A DNA stretch of 64,000 bases from Plasmopara viticola. Lineage: Eukaryota > Oomycota > Peronosporomycetes > Peronosporales > Peronosporaceae. Below are positions 23,765-38,099 of the stretch, one piece after another. Position 1 is the first letter of the stretch. Every line of letters begins with the position of its first letter. The stretch lies in contig MBPM02000007.1 of assembly GCA_001695595.3 (NCBI GenBank), positions 1,550,001 to 1,614,000 on the forward strand, given 5' to 3'. The notes below the pieces were generated by a model. That model searched no databases, had not been told where the DNA came from, and saw nothing but the letters and a program-made list of their open reading frames with translations. The translations under genes were made by a program, and so were the position numbers.

Positions 23765-26121
23765 GGGGCGACTGTCTGCTCTTTGCTCGGACTACCAAGC
23801 TATTTCATCTCCGACATAAATGATCACATCGTGCTGCTTTAAATTATGCTCCCGATTAAGCAGCCAAATCTGGTTTGACGTTCGTCCTCATAATCTTACA
23901 AGAGACTATTTTGTCTCAACAAATCACCTTAATCACATTAAATGCACTTTAAGACGTTACATATTGCAATTTCTCAACCTTCTGCTCTATCGCCTATGTG
24001 CCAAGAGATGTTTTTAAAATGGAAGGGAAAAGATATGCCTTTTTTTTGCACTACTACTTCTCGCTAATCATCACTGAGACGTAAGTCCGATATTCGAACA
24101 AATCAATAGATAAAGAAATGCAACTGCGGCGATGCCATTTTCTAATTCGAAACTAGTCACACTCTCAGACAGTGATACGTCGACGCACTGTGCTAATGAC
24201 ACAAAACGTGCCTCGAGCAGCAGCCTCATTGACTTTGCATATGGATAATTTATTGTTGCCATCTTCGCTCTCATTACTTAAGCTGAGCGCCACGCAAGTC
24301 ACGACAAATATCTACCCAACACTAAGCAAACATTGTGACTCTACAAGCCTTAAGTAAAGGATTTTGTAGAAGAAAGTCGATAACAAGCGGTAGTGTCAAT
24401 GTGTACGTAAATTTTCGTGTTTAATACATACAATGATAACACGGAAAGTGCTTTTAACAAGAATAACGTTGCGACTCTTTAAAAAAAGCTGCCAAGTGCA
24501 CCATGTCGCATTCATAGTTATCGACTGCTATTTCTTTCCTGCTGTCTCGTGCTACTTGATTGTCGGTCTTCTACGCTTACTACTTTCCTTGCCCTTACCT
24601 AAAAAAAAATTATGGACCTGACAAAGTGTCAGGTGCAGTTGCAATACTTTTCTCCATTGTTGTTGCTGAAATTCGAGCCTTGAGCTGCAAATGACTATTC
24701 TTTATCGTCTTCGAAGCAAGTTGTCTATCCCTTCGATCCAACGATCTAGCACTTCAAGATCTGAACGAGCCTTGCTTGTCACCAAAAGTAGTTTCAATGC
24801 CGTCGTGATTGTTATGCTAATTAAAAAATGCCATACTCATCGATTGAGACCACAGACAGCGTAAATAGGTGAGCGTATGTGTTAATGCACACAATGAATG
24901 ATGAGAATTAAATGCAATCGAAAACATTAAAAAGTAAAAAGTTTGCCACATATGTTTCTTCTAAGTTTTAGTATTTCTTATGCAAATTTCTTTAGTTTTT
25001 TTGTTTTGTCTCTGCATAAAATTTCGACAAATCGCGCTGTTGAAAACATTTGACATGTCGGAACTAGGCCTTCCGTCCCGATCGAAGCATTTTTGTGTTG
25101 AAGCGTTGCAAAGTTTATGAAGCCGATTAATAACCAAATTCATTGGCTTTACATTTCCACTAAAGCAAGGCATATTTCAATATAGGGCTGAACATACTTT
25201 CAAAACAGGATAAAGTCGGAGCCAGCAAAACACCCCGAGATCTCCATCTATGCATACCCCGAAAAGCAGGGAAAGGTTACCAGAGAAAAGGGCTTGAATT
25301 AATAACGCAAGTGTTTTTTTAAAATTCCAATTTTCTTTTGTTGCATTACTGAAAAACTCTAGCGAATTAAAACGAGTATCTACACTTTAAGCCGGCTCTA
25401 CATAATCCAGGATCATACCGTAATTGTGATGTCGCTTACCAGGAAAGGGAGGTTCAACCAAAGACATAAATACTAAATAATACAGTCAGTAAGCTGCACT
25501 TAATTGCTCACTTCGCGTAACAAACCGTGATAACGCATTCCATGTGAAAGGAAAAGTATCTGAGTTTAAGTCGTTTTTTCATAGGTTAAAAGGGTCCGGT
25601 GTAGCGTGGGTGCACTTCAGCTTTAAAAACAGCAGTTACTGCATGCAGATCTAAGGCATACAAGACAACCAAATCTTCAATTAATTTCTCTTACTTGCTG
25701 CTTCTTCCCTATGATCAAACCATTCGGTTCAAATAACTTGATTTTCAGTCGTACACATTAGCTCGCTTCGACACAGAGACTTCGACTGGCTTACGCATAG
25801 TAGATAGGCTTTTATCAGCAAGCCCCTCAACCATGCCCCCTCCATCGAGCCTTGTGCAACCAGGTAGTGGCGATAATGGAACGCAAAGGTAAGCAACATT
25901 TTTACGTGTAGCATGAACAGTGTTGTGCAATGTAAGCTTAACAAGTGAAATCATGCTGCCCTGATGCCTTGGTGTATCCGTGCACACACTGTGCAACGCG
26001 TCTTTGATGACGCCTTTAATTTTCATGTCTGACCATTTGTCGATATCCGCCTTGGTCATGTCCATCCCATTGCAAGCATTTTGAGAACCAAATCTAAAAT
26101 AGTGCCCGAAAAGTAGGTATA

Positions 26122-26420
26122 TCATTCCGAGCAATTGACTAAGCCACTTACAGCTATCATCCCAAAGGTACTCATCCTCCTATAATCCATCTGGCGCTTT
26201 GCACATCCTGCATTATATAAATTCAATAAGGTTTCTTGGCTACCAATGATAATCGGAATTTTGGACCTTGCCTCTCGGTCTAAAACTATGTAGAAACTCA
26301 ATCCTTTGAATAGTATCAATGCATATGTAGTTTTAGGACAATGTGATTATAAGGCGTTATGGCCGTTACCGATAAACCTGCCGGTGACGACGGTCACGTC
26401 GCAGAAATGGTCTAACGTAG
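26122..26420 (+). pseudogene. Inverted fragment of the minus-strand effector locus
   Basis: The plus strand at about 26310-26400 matches the reverse complement of about 14150-14275 in unit B (shared blocks around ATGCATATGTA and TTACCGATAAA), and 26165-26290 matches the reverse complement of about 14290-14400. Relative to unit B the segment is therefore inverted. Only the inserted middle part of the old effector locus is left; no effector motif can be read. Confidence 0.45.
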
Positions 26421-27477
26421 ACATCTATCAAGATCTCAGCCCTCTTCTACATAATCTTAAGCCGGCTGACCCGCCACAAACTTACTTAGGTCAATTGTGC
26501 AATCGAGCACTCATTCTATGTGGTAGAACCATAAAGACAAGTAGCCAGCTAAACTGCTACGTACGTCTTATGTATATCGATCCAACACTACGCTAGCATC
26601 GCACAAGACTGCAAATTTGGCAAAAATACACGACGACGAAAGACTGACCTTTTAATCACCATGTCACATGTCTACGACTCTGTCATTACCGGTACTTGCA
26701 TCTCGTTCCCAGCCACTTCTACTGCCAGCTTCCTTACCATCATCTCACAGACACTCACTCGCTCCTGTGTGGCCTCATATTTATACCTGCCACTCTTAAG
26801 CCTCATCCGGAGAGTGCGCGTACTTTCGCGCTGCTCTCCACAAACCTGTCCAAATTGGAAAACTCCGCAAAGCGCTCTACCGTATTCTCTTTTAATTACA
26901 TTTATAAAAGAAATTTGCTATTTGACTATCAATTTAAGGCAGATTTCAAAGCATTGCCTGGCGTCAGGATCGACGCGTCTCCAGCTGTCCATAAAGTCGT
27001 GACTCGTGGACATTACCACGTACAGAAAATGTGGCATAGTCGTCTGCACTAAGATTTCACCGCTATTCCATTTTAAGAAGAAGCGCGGCGTCCACGACAC
27101 GTAGAAAATTGCCGAGATAGGATGTTCATTCACTTAAGCGGAGATGAGTGTCACTGTACTAATTCGCATCGAATAGTACCAATTCTTTTTTATGCATAAA
27201 TTACTATTCGCGTCATTCTGTCCACTACCGTCGCAGTTTTCTCACAATTTGGCGCAAGTAACATTATCTTGAAAAATTAAATGATATGATAAATAAAAGT
27301 CTGACATCGTGTAGCAAGGAGTACCAAACCTGCCGTGATCCACGCAGCGTCTTCACTAACTATGTCAAAAGTTTGCCTGGTGTCGCAGTTTCGTTCATTC
27401 CGCTCTTATCTATACTATTTTGTGTACTGAGTCTGTTAAAGTCATTTGTATTCTCGCACCATAGTCAACATTTCATC

Positions 27478-28870
27478 TTGCGGTTTTGCTACTAACGCAT
27501 TGCACTACTGGCCAGTGCCCTTGCCGCGCATGCATTCGCTGACACAGTGGATATGAATGTCAAACTAATGGCATCACATACGGCGTTCTCACCCACATTT
27601 GTCCGAGGCAATTCTTGCTGAGTCAGCGGCCGCAGAGACGCACGAGCTGACGCGTGTCGATGACGAAGACAGGGGGGATGAACGCTGTAGATGTCGTTAA
27701 CATCACGGGATTGACTTCTAGAAATACAGCTTTGAGAGGTATGACAAACCCTACCTTTTGAACCATCCGTGGGAAAACTTATGACTCCGAAAGCAGCCTA
27801 CCGTAAATTAGGTCTAATGATTCATCGTATAACGTCTTATCTGACCATTAATGGGTCAAATGGGCCGATCTAGTTTGCGGAATCAACCATCCTTGTGAAG
27901 AGAACGAGTACAACTTTATCGTTGCGGCAATGACGGCAATATATGATGCCAAAGCACTACGGCTTAGACTGTTGAAGTATAGCATTTTATAGGCTTTTCC
28001 GGTCCGTGTGTCCGTGTCGTAGGACAACTGAGTCTAATGCTACACTTTCGTACCTACGCGTAAGACCGCCAAGATTTCCTAAAGCTGAGAGTCTTGATAA
28101 CACGCTCTCCCCGTCATATAGTTACCGCGGTCACTGCTTATAAAATTGAAATCTCTCGCCGTGAATTTGGCTAGAAACGTCGACGATCGCGTTAAAAGTC
28201 TAGTTTTCGATAAATCTCTTAGGTTTGCCACTGTCGCATCAGATACAACATATGTCAAAGAAGAATTTTATGAATCTTCGTAGGCGTACGTTGTAGAGCA
28301 CGGTAAATAGAGCATATTACCAATGAAGACGTTTTTTCTACCGGCTACCTGGACGTTATACTTAACAAGGACCACCCTGTCGGCACTGCGCTATCTGTCT
28401 TCGACAATTTTTTTGGGGATGTTGCTTTACTCGCAGAATTGGCTTGAAAGTTTGGTGTCGTTTTGGTCGGATGTGGACACTCTTCCGTTCAAAATATGTG
28501 TCCATGCTGGTGCAAGATAAAGCGAGAGGTGTCCAGTTCATTACCCTTTTCTCAAGGGAGCTGACAAAGAGCTTCTGGCTGCGGTTCCCTTAAACGTGCA
28601 ATAGTTCGAGATTTAATATTTAATGTTTACGCCCATCGTAAATATCGATTTTCAGCAGATACTACATACGATTGGATTGCCAGAGCTGACAGATACCGTA
28701 AACTTGTTGTCGCCATTTAAATTCAACGTACATGCAATTGAGAAGATCTGAGTAATTTACTTAAGCAACAAAAAAAGATTGAGTCTGCAAAAGTCACTAA
28801 GCCAAAAGTGGCATCGTCTACTAGTTTTGAGCTGCTTCTCGATGTAACGAATAAAAGTTTAGCTTAATGA
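27478..28870 (+). pseudogene. Secreted LWY effector, copy 4, heavily degraded
   Basis: The upstream region is conserved, including an initiator-like TCATTTGTATTC at about 27442-27453, but the start codon is TTG at 27478-27480 where the other copies have ATG. The signal-peptide coding region (GCATTGCACTACTGGCCAG) and the region around the dEER-like motif can still be aligned, with a frameshift before 27620. Further similarity is seen at about 28340-28600 (LESLVS, a repeat motif and a FW-type pair) and weakly at 28630-28660. Large parts of the first unit and everything after about 28870 are lost or scrambled. Confidence 0.75.
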
Positions 28871-28900
28871 AATAGCTTCATAGGACAATTGTCTTCTAAT

Positions 28901-31900
28901 TGCTTGGACCATCGAGCTCTTCATTCTTTAATATCGTATACGTCGTGTTGGGTGTAAGAATAGGTTCCTCATTTGCCTGCCGGATATGATAGATGATTTG
29001 TGTCTCTAGATAATCGATTTAGTCATAACAAACAAACCGCCCAGCAAATGTTTGTCGATGTGTGACCGAACATGAGCCTCTACGCTTTCTTCCTGTACCA
29101 GGCCGTTGCGTAAAGCAGAGCTTTTTTGTTAAACTTGGCTCACAAGCACTTAGATTGACTCTGCATAGCGAATACTCGAGAAAAAAAAGCAGAAGGTAAA
29201 GGAGCTGCAGCAACATCACTTGCATTTGTTGCAGTCAAATGGTACGTAATGCTATTCTAGAAATGTCTTAGCATTCATGTCAGATTTATCCCATTACAGT
29301 TAGAAATCACGATTATGGCGCTGATAATGTTCATCTAAGTTAAAGGTTAAAAATTTTCGAATACACGCTTAGCTCAACATTAAAAAAGTTTAAACCTCCA
29401 GGCAGATATGAAACAAATAAACTCTCAAATTTTCCGGCTCACGGGTAAAGTGGTCTTTTTGCGCGAACGTATCGCTATTGAAGAGTGTAGACGATTGCGA
29501 TGACAGCCGCAGCTTTTCATTAGTTGATCTGCCCGAAGATCAGCAAAATTTTCTGTAAACAATTATATTTAGCTATGGACATCACCAGGAAATTTGATCC
29601 TTTGATCCAAGGACTTGATAAACACGGCCCAAAACAAAAAGCGAGGAGCTGGTGAGCCTTATTCGGACATATCATGTAACGTCAATGTCATGCCAGAGCC
29701 AGCAATATTAATAATGCTGTCAGTATTGACCCCCATCAGACGTGTCATCTACGTTTTTATTTTTCCATTTTAAGGATTTCCAATCGAAAACTGTGTTGAG
29801 GAGCATGTAGTGGATATCCTTTTTTATGTAATAGTGTCCGGGAGGTTTTTGTAGGCTACAAGCTGTGATAAGCACAAGATCGAAATAAAAAAATTAAATT
29901 TGACACAAAAGTGGTGAGAAAGGCTTAGACCTTGACTTTTCAAAAAAGGCATCATGTGTTAGGGGTCAGCCGCAGTGAGCTGCTGGTAGCACCAGAAAGT
30001 GTTCAAGGTCTCAAGAACCAATATGGGGGCCTTTATTCGAGAGAACAATATTTAATGACTTGACAGTCTTCTCAAAGCCAAATTGGAATGTGCTTGCTCT
30101 TGTATAGTCATTGGAATTCGGATAGCGTACAACCGTGGTTGCCTGCACTACTTTTGAAAATCATGTTGTTGGTGTATTTGTCCCATTAGCTTGCTTTCTT
30201 TGTCAGCGTCACAAGTCACACAATTTGCCACACACTATGAGATAGCTTAAACCACGTCATACCTGCGACCTTATCTGTGTAGGGTTCATTCATGGCACGT
30301 ATTTGTGAAATGATTGGTACATGGCTCTACTAGGAGCTGTAAAAGCGATGGGAGCTAGATACTCGAACAAGAAATTGTCGGCGCGCCAAACCGCGACAAG
30401 ACTACATGTTTTTTATTACAGTGTAATCTATCACGTATAGAGAATTTCCACGATGAAGATATAACATATCGTATTCTACATGAGGCTCACGCTTTACTTT
30501 CGGTAGCCATATCCATTGGAGGAAGACGTATGACTTGGTAAGTACCCGCTATTGATCATCCGATATGAGTCTATGTACACAAATGTACACGCGTTATTCG
30601 TAACTGCTTTACACCCTCTCCCGTCGATCTGTCATATCCCTTTGGTCCATTCAACCTTGATCTTTTCTTTGTATGTGTCAGACCAATAGACTTAATCGTT
30701 GCGACTCGTGCTGCTATCCAGAAGTCAAAAACGAAAAACCTGAACAAGCCATCAAAGTCAAAGCAAAACACAAAGTGAGCGGAGACAACTTTATTTCTTT
30801 GCATCCAGTGCATCATTGGAGTGCAAAGCCGACATCGTATTACGTCATGAACTGTTCAGAAAATGCGCGGCATTCTAGCTAAGCACGCTATGCCGTCGGG
30901 CGACAATTTGGTCACACTCGCACCGCGCGCATCAGTTTTCTGCTGCTTAAAGTGCAAAAGACCAAAGCTTCAAAATCGACTAAGGCCCACCAAATGTGGC
31001 ATTGGAATTTTACAATAGCAAGTGCATCGTTAAGTAAGTCCGAGATCTGCAAATGAGTTAAAAGAGATCGTAGATGAGGCTTCATCGAGTATTGGGGCTC
31101 TGACTTTGACTAATGCTTAAAGTGGGGTACGCGCCTCTCAAAGAGCCAAGTTGTTTGCTCTTCCAACATCTAGTCGTAAGCCAATCTGCGTTTGTTAGAA
31201 ACTCAAAAGAGCAGAGACTTGGTGCCAGAACTGCAGCCATACTGGTGGTCCTAACACTTCACCTGACACTTGTGGATTACAAAAGGCTTTTAACCATTAG
31301 GTCACGTATATATACTTTCTGCTTGCTTTTTTCGACAGTTTGGGCAAAGTTTATGCGCTGGTATATTGAGTAAGCATTTTTGAAACTTATTATCGACTAC
31401 CGTCGGACTGTCAAGTGATCTGCAACAGCATGCATCCGTTGGCTTTGCTTTGACAGCGAGAATATAAAGACGAGCTCTTTTCGCGGCCCTACCTCCTCTA
31501 GCTCGAAAAACAAAAGTGCATTCTTGGCGATGACACTGATGGTCTTCAGGTCCTGCGACATCGGGTCAATCTTGCCGCAGTGGACCCTCAAACATTGATG
31601 ATTTGTTGGAGTGGCGATACCATTTCCATTAAATAGCTTTAAGGCTCAATTTCGGCGATGGCGTTGCGTAACAATGCTTCCAGGTGAGAGCAGCTTTCGC
31701 TCTCTCCGTTAAAAAGACATGAAGAACGACGATGTTTTACCATCGTGCACAGCATCACATGTGCTTTGTTATGATACGCTCGCACCGACCAATAGTGAGG
31801 AGCTGATGAGTCGCAGCGTCTAGACCTTAAATGTCTATGCCAATATATAGTATCTTCTCGTCCGACTGAAACTCGAGCTTCGAAAAAAATGTCTCATCGC

Positions 31901-32589
31901 ACTGCGAGTGCGATGCTTGACTGGTGTCTTTTAGAGAAAAAAACTATATGAATAGTTAGAGCTTATGGCATTCTGTACCCCAAATTTTAATACTTCGCAG
32001 ACGAGTTGGCCTCAAGTGGGTGTGTCGGTGAATAATTGATGCCAGCGTTTCCGTGTTTGCCTAGACTGAGCGAAGAATAACGTAAGCAAGCCCACGTAAA
32101 TATGTTTTTGTATTATTAGAATATCGAGCGTGTATGCCAAGCATCTTCTGGCTATGATCTTGATTTTTCAATTAATCTTTATGACTGCAGTTACGTCATT
32201 TGTAGGTATGTTTTAGGCGTTTAAATATTCATTTTAGACTTCGTTTCGCAATTTCTCCCGTAAAGTCGGAACAATTTTAGGATGCATTGGCTTTCAGCAA
32301 TTTTGTCTTATACAGTCTTCAAACACTAAGTCTCTAAACACAAACTCTTCAAATAAATTCGCTTTGTGCAAAGGTGTAAAGTAGTTAGCCTCTCGACCGT
32401 ATCTCCCTAGCATCGAATTGTGATAATACTTACGGAGCGCGAGGGTCGAGTAGCCCAATTACGTAAAGTAGCGTAAGATATAAATGGCAATGTCAAATCA
32501 AGTGTGAGTCTATTTCTAATCCGTCAAGCCTAGAGCAACATTGTGGCATTGACGAAAAGCAATCCTTAATTAGCTTTTTCTCGCAGAGC
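28901..32589. other. No recognisable gene; low-complexity debris between units
   Basis: I find no ORF with family motifs and no clear match to the array units here. Short ORFs such as 30571-30816 (minus), 31113-31373 (plus) and 31397-31591 (minus) have compositions like random frames. Old transposon debris is likely given the neighbours, but nothing can be named. Confidence 0.4.
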
Positions 32590-34560
32590 AGCGTGTAGCA
32601 TGTACAACCGTGCAAACTCAGCAAGTTGGATCAAGCTGCTCCTACGCCTTGGATTATCTGCGTATGACGTCTTCGATGACAAGATATATTCGCTCTATCT
32701 GACCGTCGGCATGCAATGGTCTGCTTTGTCCTTGTGTTCCCTGGTGCCAAGAACATTAAAAGCGATCTGTTCAAAAGACTCCGAAAAGCGGGTGCCCCGG
32801 TCCGAGACATTTAATCCTAGAAATTCAATTTGTGTATCGTGACTTAGCGCTGCTTTTTTAAAACCATTTTCCGTGTCCGGCTCAGCCGCTAAATGAGTAA
32901 CTTTGGTCGGTTGGTCAGCAAAGATCACCAATTATGGTGCTGCTATCCAAGATCTTCGAAAACATTAAGCGCAACTTTCATGACAAATGGATTGCTACCA
33001 GTGCATGAGCTTGCCAACGGTGCGACTAAATTCGGAGAGGCTTCATTCCGCTCGCTGTCTGGGTAATGCTTCCATGCATCAGTAAAAAAAATTGCTCTTA
33101 GAACCTGCACTTCGCCTCGAAGGTGTACTCCACAAAGTCGTAGAGTCATTTAACAGCTTATAAAATTGAAGAGGCGACTATGTTGCAGTGCGCAATAAAA
33201 CGCGAATGGCACAAAGCCTCAGCATGCAAACCCTACATTTGACGTAAGCAAGTGGCTTGTTGTCATTGACGAAACGATTCTTTTTGGCAAACTTGAGTCG
33301 TCAATAGCTGAGCGCAATTACCCACCCAGTACTTTCAGTATAACGACCGATGCCAAAGCCGGACGCGTCACAAACGACACAAAACAGTCGCTTTGAATAC
33401 GGCAAGGGTAGGATCGTCGCCGGAAGCAGATTTTTTATACTTCTGCAGATAACTTTTGCCGACGGTCTTTATACACTCACTCTGTGATATTTAAGCAGAT
33501 TGGGCACTGTTTTGTCCACTATTGTGTAATTCGCACTGTAATTGTGTAAATAAGTAAACAGGATAGAATATGATAATTGACATTGCCGCTAAATCCGCCC
33601 AACAAATATGCTTTCCAAAAAAAAGTATTTTAAAGAAAATTGTGCTCGTGCACTGTTTGCAAGCAAGCAATGTGGTTGTGAACGTTTTCTTTATCTCTTT
33701 TGCACAAATGCGGATTAAAGACAATAAGTCATGCCTACGCATACGCTCTGCAAGCCCAAATAGTTGCATCGCCGGCATCGCAAGCGCATTTGAGGGTCGG
33801 CACGACCTGCTACTACCAGAGCATAGCTCCCGTAGTACTGACTACGTTCCCTCTTTTTCATTATAAATTAATTGACATTTTCAACAAAGTCGAGTGCATT
33901 GTACGTATCATGCTATTTTGTAGCACATCCACTTATAAAAAGCATCTGTGCAGGTATGATAGCATCTTCTATCTTTGATATCGTGTACAGTACGCAAATT
34001 GCAATCTGGCTTCTTGATACTGGATGTGGACGTCGATTGTAAGACTTTACTTTTCTCTCTGCTTTGCGCAGAAGGAAGCATTCGATAGCGTTACATTGCT
34101 CTGTTAGTGGAAGCCACTATCGTATGTCAATTCCAAGACACGCACCTTTGCCAGGAGGAACAATGAAGACAAATCTCATGAAAATACATCCTGGTATTAT
34201 CATTAGATAGAAATATAAAAATTCAGGATCAAATATCTGCTCCGTTCACAAAGATACGTCTTTGTTGTTCAAAGACCAGTCCTTCTATTGGAATAAGGTA
34301 TTGACATCTTGTTCAAATGAATTGACCTTATCCGGCTAACTATGCCTCGTCAGGCTCTGTCGCGGATACCTTGCAAGCATTTACTGATGGAATAATTTTG
34401 AACTGATCTTGGATTCGACCGTACCGATACTACCCTTTATAGGTGTATGTAGCCGAGCGCTATCGTCACTCACCAAGATGCTCACATCAGACCCTCCTTC
34501 GTCCAAAACAAACGCTGTTCTACTCAATGAGCGCAATGTGTTGTGAATACATCTAAAACA
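32590..34560 (-). mobile_element. Ty3/Gypsy relic with readable integrase and RNase H pieces
   Basis: Minus-strand relic of a related but separate copy. Near 33750-33640 an RT-type stretch (ENVHNHIACLQTVHEHNFL) resembles the Gypsy RT C-terminal region. RNase H is seen near 33390-33360 (VCDASGFGIG), followed by a weakly matching stretch. The integrase core is best preserved at 32931-32695: FADQPTKVTHLAAEPDT, then NVSDRGTRF with the second catalytic Asp, then LGTREHKDKADH. Frame changes and stops break the polyprotein. The left part resembles the RNase H segments of units A, B and D at lower identity. Confidence 0.65.
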
Positions 34561-37500
34561 AGCTTTTACTGCTCAGTGAGCGTATCCAGTTGCCACCAAA
34601 GGAAAGTGTCGGTCTTGAAAGAATTTTACGCGTTGGTTTTTGCTGACACGACTGCACATTGACGCTTTGACGTCTACAGTGACATCTAGCTTTCATCAAA
34701 GCTCCCACCCAGTGGAACTTAAGTCGTTTTACATAATTAAAAAGGGCAGTGCCCCGTACACCTCGACTTCTCATCGATGGTGTCGCACTGATTATACAGC
34801 GAGCGCTGCTTACATCAAGCGTTGCTTTGTGGCTTACGTGGTACATTACGTGCGTCATCAGGGCCACTCTCTTAATATATTGTTCAACAGCCGATCACAT
34901 ATGCAGCGCACGCTAATCAATACGAGCGTTGCTTAGTGGAAAATGAGCCACCTCACATGGACCAATAGGGCGCCCAAGATGGTTTGGCTAGAATTGCTTA
35001 CAGTGCTGTCTTTCTTGGGCATTGCTCGATGAAAAATGTGGAGCCTCACGTGAAGTGATGGGACAACCCGTGGCTTAAAGCTGACCATATCACTTATGAC
35101 ATGCAGTGTGTGCTATACTTTACAATCACAGCATAGTGGCTTACGCGCCACTCCATGTTACGAACTCTTGTCGTTGACATCGTCAGTGTTTAGACCTAGT
35201 ATTCAAATTTTCAGCGCTTTAGCCGGCTTACAAAAGCGCGTTCGCGTCTTGAAAGAGGTGGGTATATTAACTAATAAAAGTCGGGTGAAAGCAATGCGGG
35301 TGGCTTTCAGGGTCTTTGACCTTCCGCCAATTTAGGTATTGTGACACTTCACCATGATTAAGGTCGTATCTTGCATCCAGGATTTTGGACCGATAGCGCT
35401 CGGAACTATCAAAGTCAAAGCTCTGACTCACCAGGGCGTTAAATACAGTGACTTTTGCTCAATGAAGTGTAAAAATTTCGCGGTGGTATGCTCTTACAAA
35501 CCCATCATATGGCTAACTTTCTTCGAGTGTGGTGCGTCGAACGTAATTGCTTGACGATTCTGAGTTGACGAAGACAGACCATAGTTATCAAAAGCTTTTG
35601 CGATCGCCTCACGTGGTTTGCATGCAAGAGCTGTATAATCGAACACGAAACCCTGTAAGACCAAACCATGCTGACTTTCTCTCCCTTTCTGAGTTCTGAC
35701 TTTTTATCAGCAGACCGACCTGTGCCTACAAACCATTGCCGTATTACCACGGCTATTCAGATGACTGTCCGATCTTAAATTTTCTTCTCCCTGAGCCTTG
35801 GTAAGCCCTTTCAGCACAAATGGCATGCCAAGCACCTATAGCATGTATCACTGCAGATGCAGCATCTACAAATGCACCTGCGCTAGCTCGCGGCTACAAT
35901 TTCATATTTTTTCAAGCCGGTATTTGTGGGGAGATGCTGTGAGCCTCCTCTACTTGAGCTGCCAAAAAAGTATTTCTGCTTTAATTGTCACTTTTACGAC
36001 AGGACTTTGGACACAGAGAACCTCTGCTGGGCCGCAACCGTGCATATTTTGTTTGTAAAGATGACAAATGCCCCCTCTTCTAAGGGAAGTTGACTGGTCA
36101 TCCCAGCCAGTAGGGCTCGTAAACCTTGCGAGTGAATTACTTGATCCTTTTTACCATGATAGTTTAAAAAACATTGCTGTACACAATTCGCGCAGTTATG
36201 TGACGCTAAGACTTGCACCAGCTGACACTTAAGATCACCTCTGGCAGTAATTGCCGCCTCAACTAAAGCGTTTAGTACGTGATTTCGCGTACTTGCCCGC
36301 CAAGACTAGAGATTGTCATGATCACTCTTTGTTGCTCCGTTCACAACAATGTGGACATTATCATTATTTGGCCTCTTTGACCCAGAGCACACGGTTTTCC
36401 ATAGAACTTCCTCACGCTCTTCGCGGATGGCTTTGGTTCGGGTGGAACTCCTGCATTAAGTGCCGGTATTATTGACGCAGACAATTCAGCCATCCTTTGT
36501 CTAAGATGCTTCAGTAAGAAGTTACCACTTCCGGATATTGCACTAGATGCTTTGCTTGATGAGCGTGAGCAAAATCAATAATTTCTTTGTCAAGTTTAAC
36601 GGCTACCTTGTGCTTCAATTCGATCGATGTTATCAGTCTCCACAATTACTTGTATCAAGCCCTCATCTGCTACTAACGTTCATCGGTGATAGCACGGCGA
36701 GGAAAATTTTAACGATGTTGATGACGTGACTTTAACGTATCTGTGCGGCTATTATATTGCTGACTAATCATTGGCACCGATTTTCAAATAGCGTCATATT
36801 AGCGTTGAAGCATCACTGTCAAAAATGAACAGATATCTTTTGCTTTAACTTAGCTGAAAAAAATACGAGTGAATTGGCCCATGTATGTATCATTAGATCC
36901 AAATCATCGGTGTGTGCCTAACTTTTTGTCTTATTGTGCTGCTGCTCATCGCTTTTCTCATTTGCGACACATCAGATCATTTGCAAGTCGGGCAAGTGCC
37001 TGGTAAGGTCGCGAACACTCTGTTAATTCTTTGTATCAATTAACAAATGCGTACACATCGGCAATACTTAAGACAGAAGGTAGAGTCACATTCTCCAAAA
37101 ATGCAAAGCTTACTGCTGCAGATACTGTTCGATCCAGTGCCACAGCATTTGTACTTATTCAGCACTTGATAGCCGTTTTCAAATAATCATCATTTGCCTT
37201 TGCTAATGACAATGGCAATTTGTACAAACGTACCCAATAGACTCAGGTGAAAGAGGTTGCTACGAGCAGTCAACAGTGATAGGCGTCACCGTTTAGTACA
37301 ATGTAATCGTGTCAACATCAGGATTTTTTTGAGCTACAAAAAAGCTTAAGCTTCACAAAGCGGCATCGCTTACGTAATGTGGGCTGCTACTCAATAGCCT
37401 AATTGGCCTAGAAAGTCCGCTTTAAAGGTGCACCTGTCTGCTTTCTACTAGATTTAATCATATATTTCTTCTTAAATAACGTTTAAATTATCGCACTAGC

Positions 37501-38099
37501 GTGGGTTGTGTTTCGCACAAGAATTTGCTTCCCGTTCGAATGCCAAACATGGTACGACCATCTTCCTTATTTAAATTTGTGAACGGCCGACCGCGCAGCT
37601 TAACGCACTGCAAAGAATGCACCTCTATGCAAGACATTGCTGCAGTGCGTCTAGCTGTTTCTTGTATTCCCTGGATACAAAAATGTGCGCTTTCTTAACT
37701 TTACTACTTCTTTCAAGGCTTGCTCGGCATTTGATAAAAGTGCACATCCTGCAGTCTGCAAAGTGTAACGTCATCACCACTTTACCTCTTAATCTTGTTA
37801 CTTCAAGTACAACATGGCCAAAGTGCGTAGAACATCCGTTTCAACGAAAGCGATCAATGTTTACGATAAATTCGCTACGTCGTAGTCGGATTTCGAATAG
37901 ATCGATGCGCCTTGATTACGGTAAAGACTTGTAACACAATTGCGAAGGAAGTTTTTTTTTAGTGCTGATTGAGGCTTGGGCGGCGAGCAAGGCATAGCGG
38001 GCGAAGGAAGAGGAGTATTAGTTGCTTATAGCAAATCTAGAAGTGTAACAAATAGAGACATCTTACGAATTTTTGTCTTGCTATAGCCTAATCGGTGGC
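34561..38099. other. No recognisable gene
   Basis: Only short, unremarkable ORFs occur (for example 34640-34936, 35096-35335 and 37617-37934, all plus). A minus-strand stretch near 37780-37640 has a protein-like run in one frame but matches no family I know. It is probably further decayed retrotransposon sequence between two array units. Confidence 0.35.

Larger units (their letters stand above)
12572..24055. repeat. Tandem array unit B
   Basis: Second unit, in the order: spacer, minus-strand effector pseudogene (13570-15085), a relic shared with unit C (15290-16640), Gypsy relic, two LINE-derived short elements, effector copy 2, spacer. It matches unit A almost throughout, apart from element insertions. 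In 12572-13570 I see no gene; this part matches 250-1190 and 24100-24760 and has only short fortuitous ORFs. The right limit is set where the spacer near 24000-24050 runs into the start of unit C. Confidence 0.7.
24056..28900. repeat. Tandem array unit C (shortened, rearranged)
   Basis: Third unit. It begins with the same spacer as units A and B (24060-24760). It lacks the long Gypsy relic and the full minus-strand effector pseudogene. It carries the unassigned relic at 24840-26110, an inverted fragment at 26122-26420, the conserved block around 26590-26760 that ends the Gypsy relic in other units, the effector upstream region (about 26950-27477) and effector wreck 4. No intact gene is visible in it. 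Confidence 0.6.
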
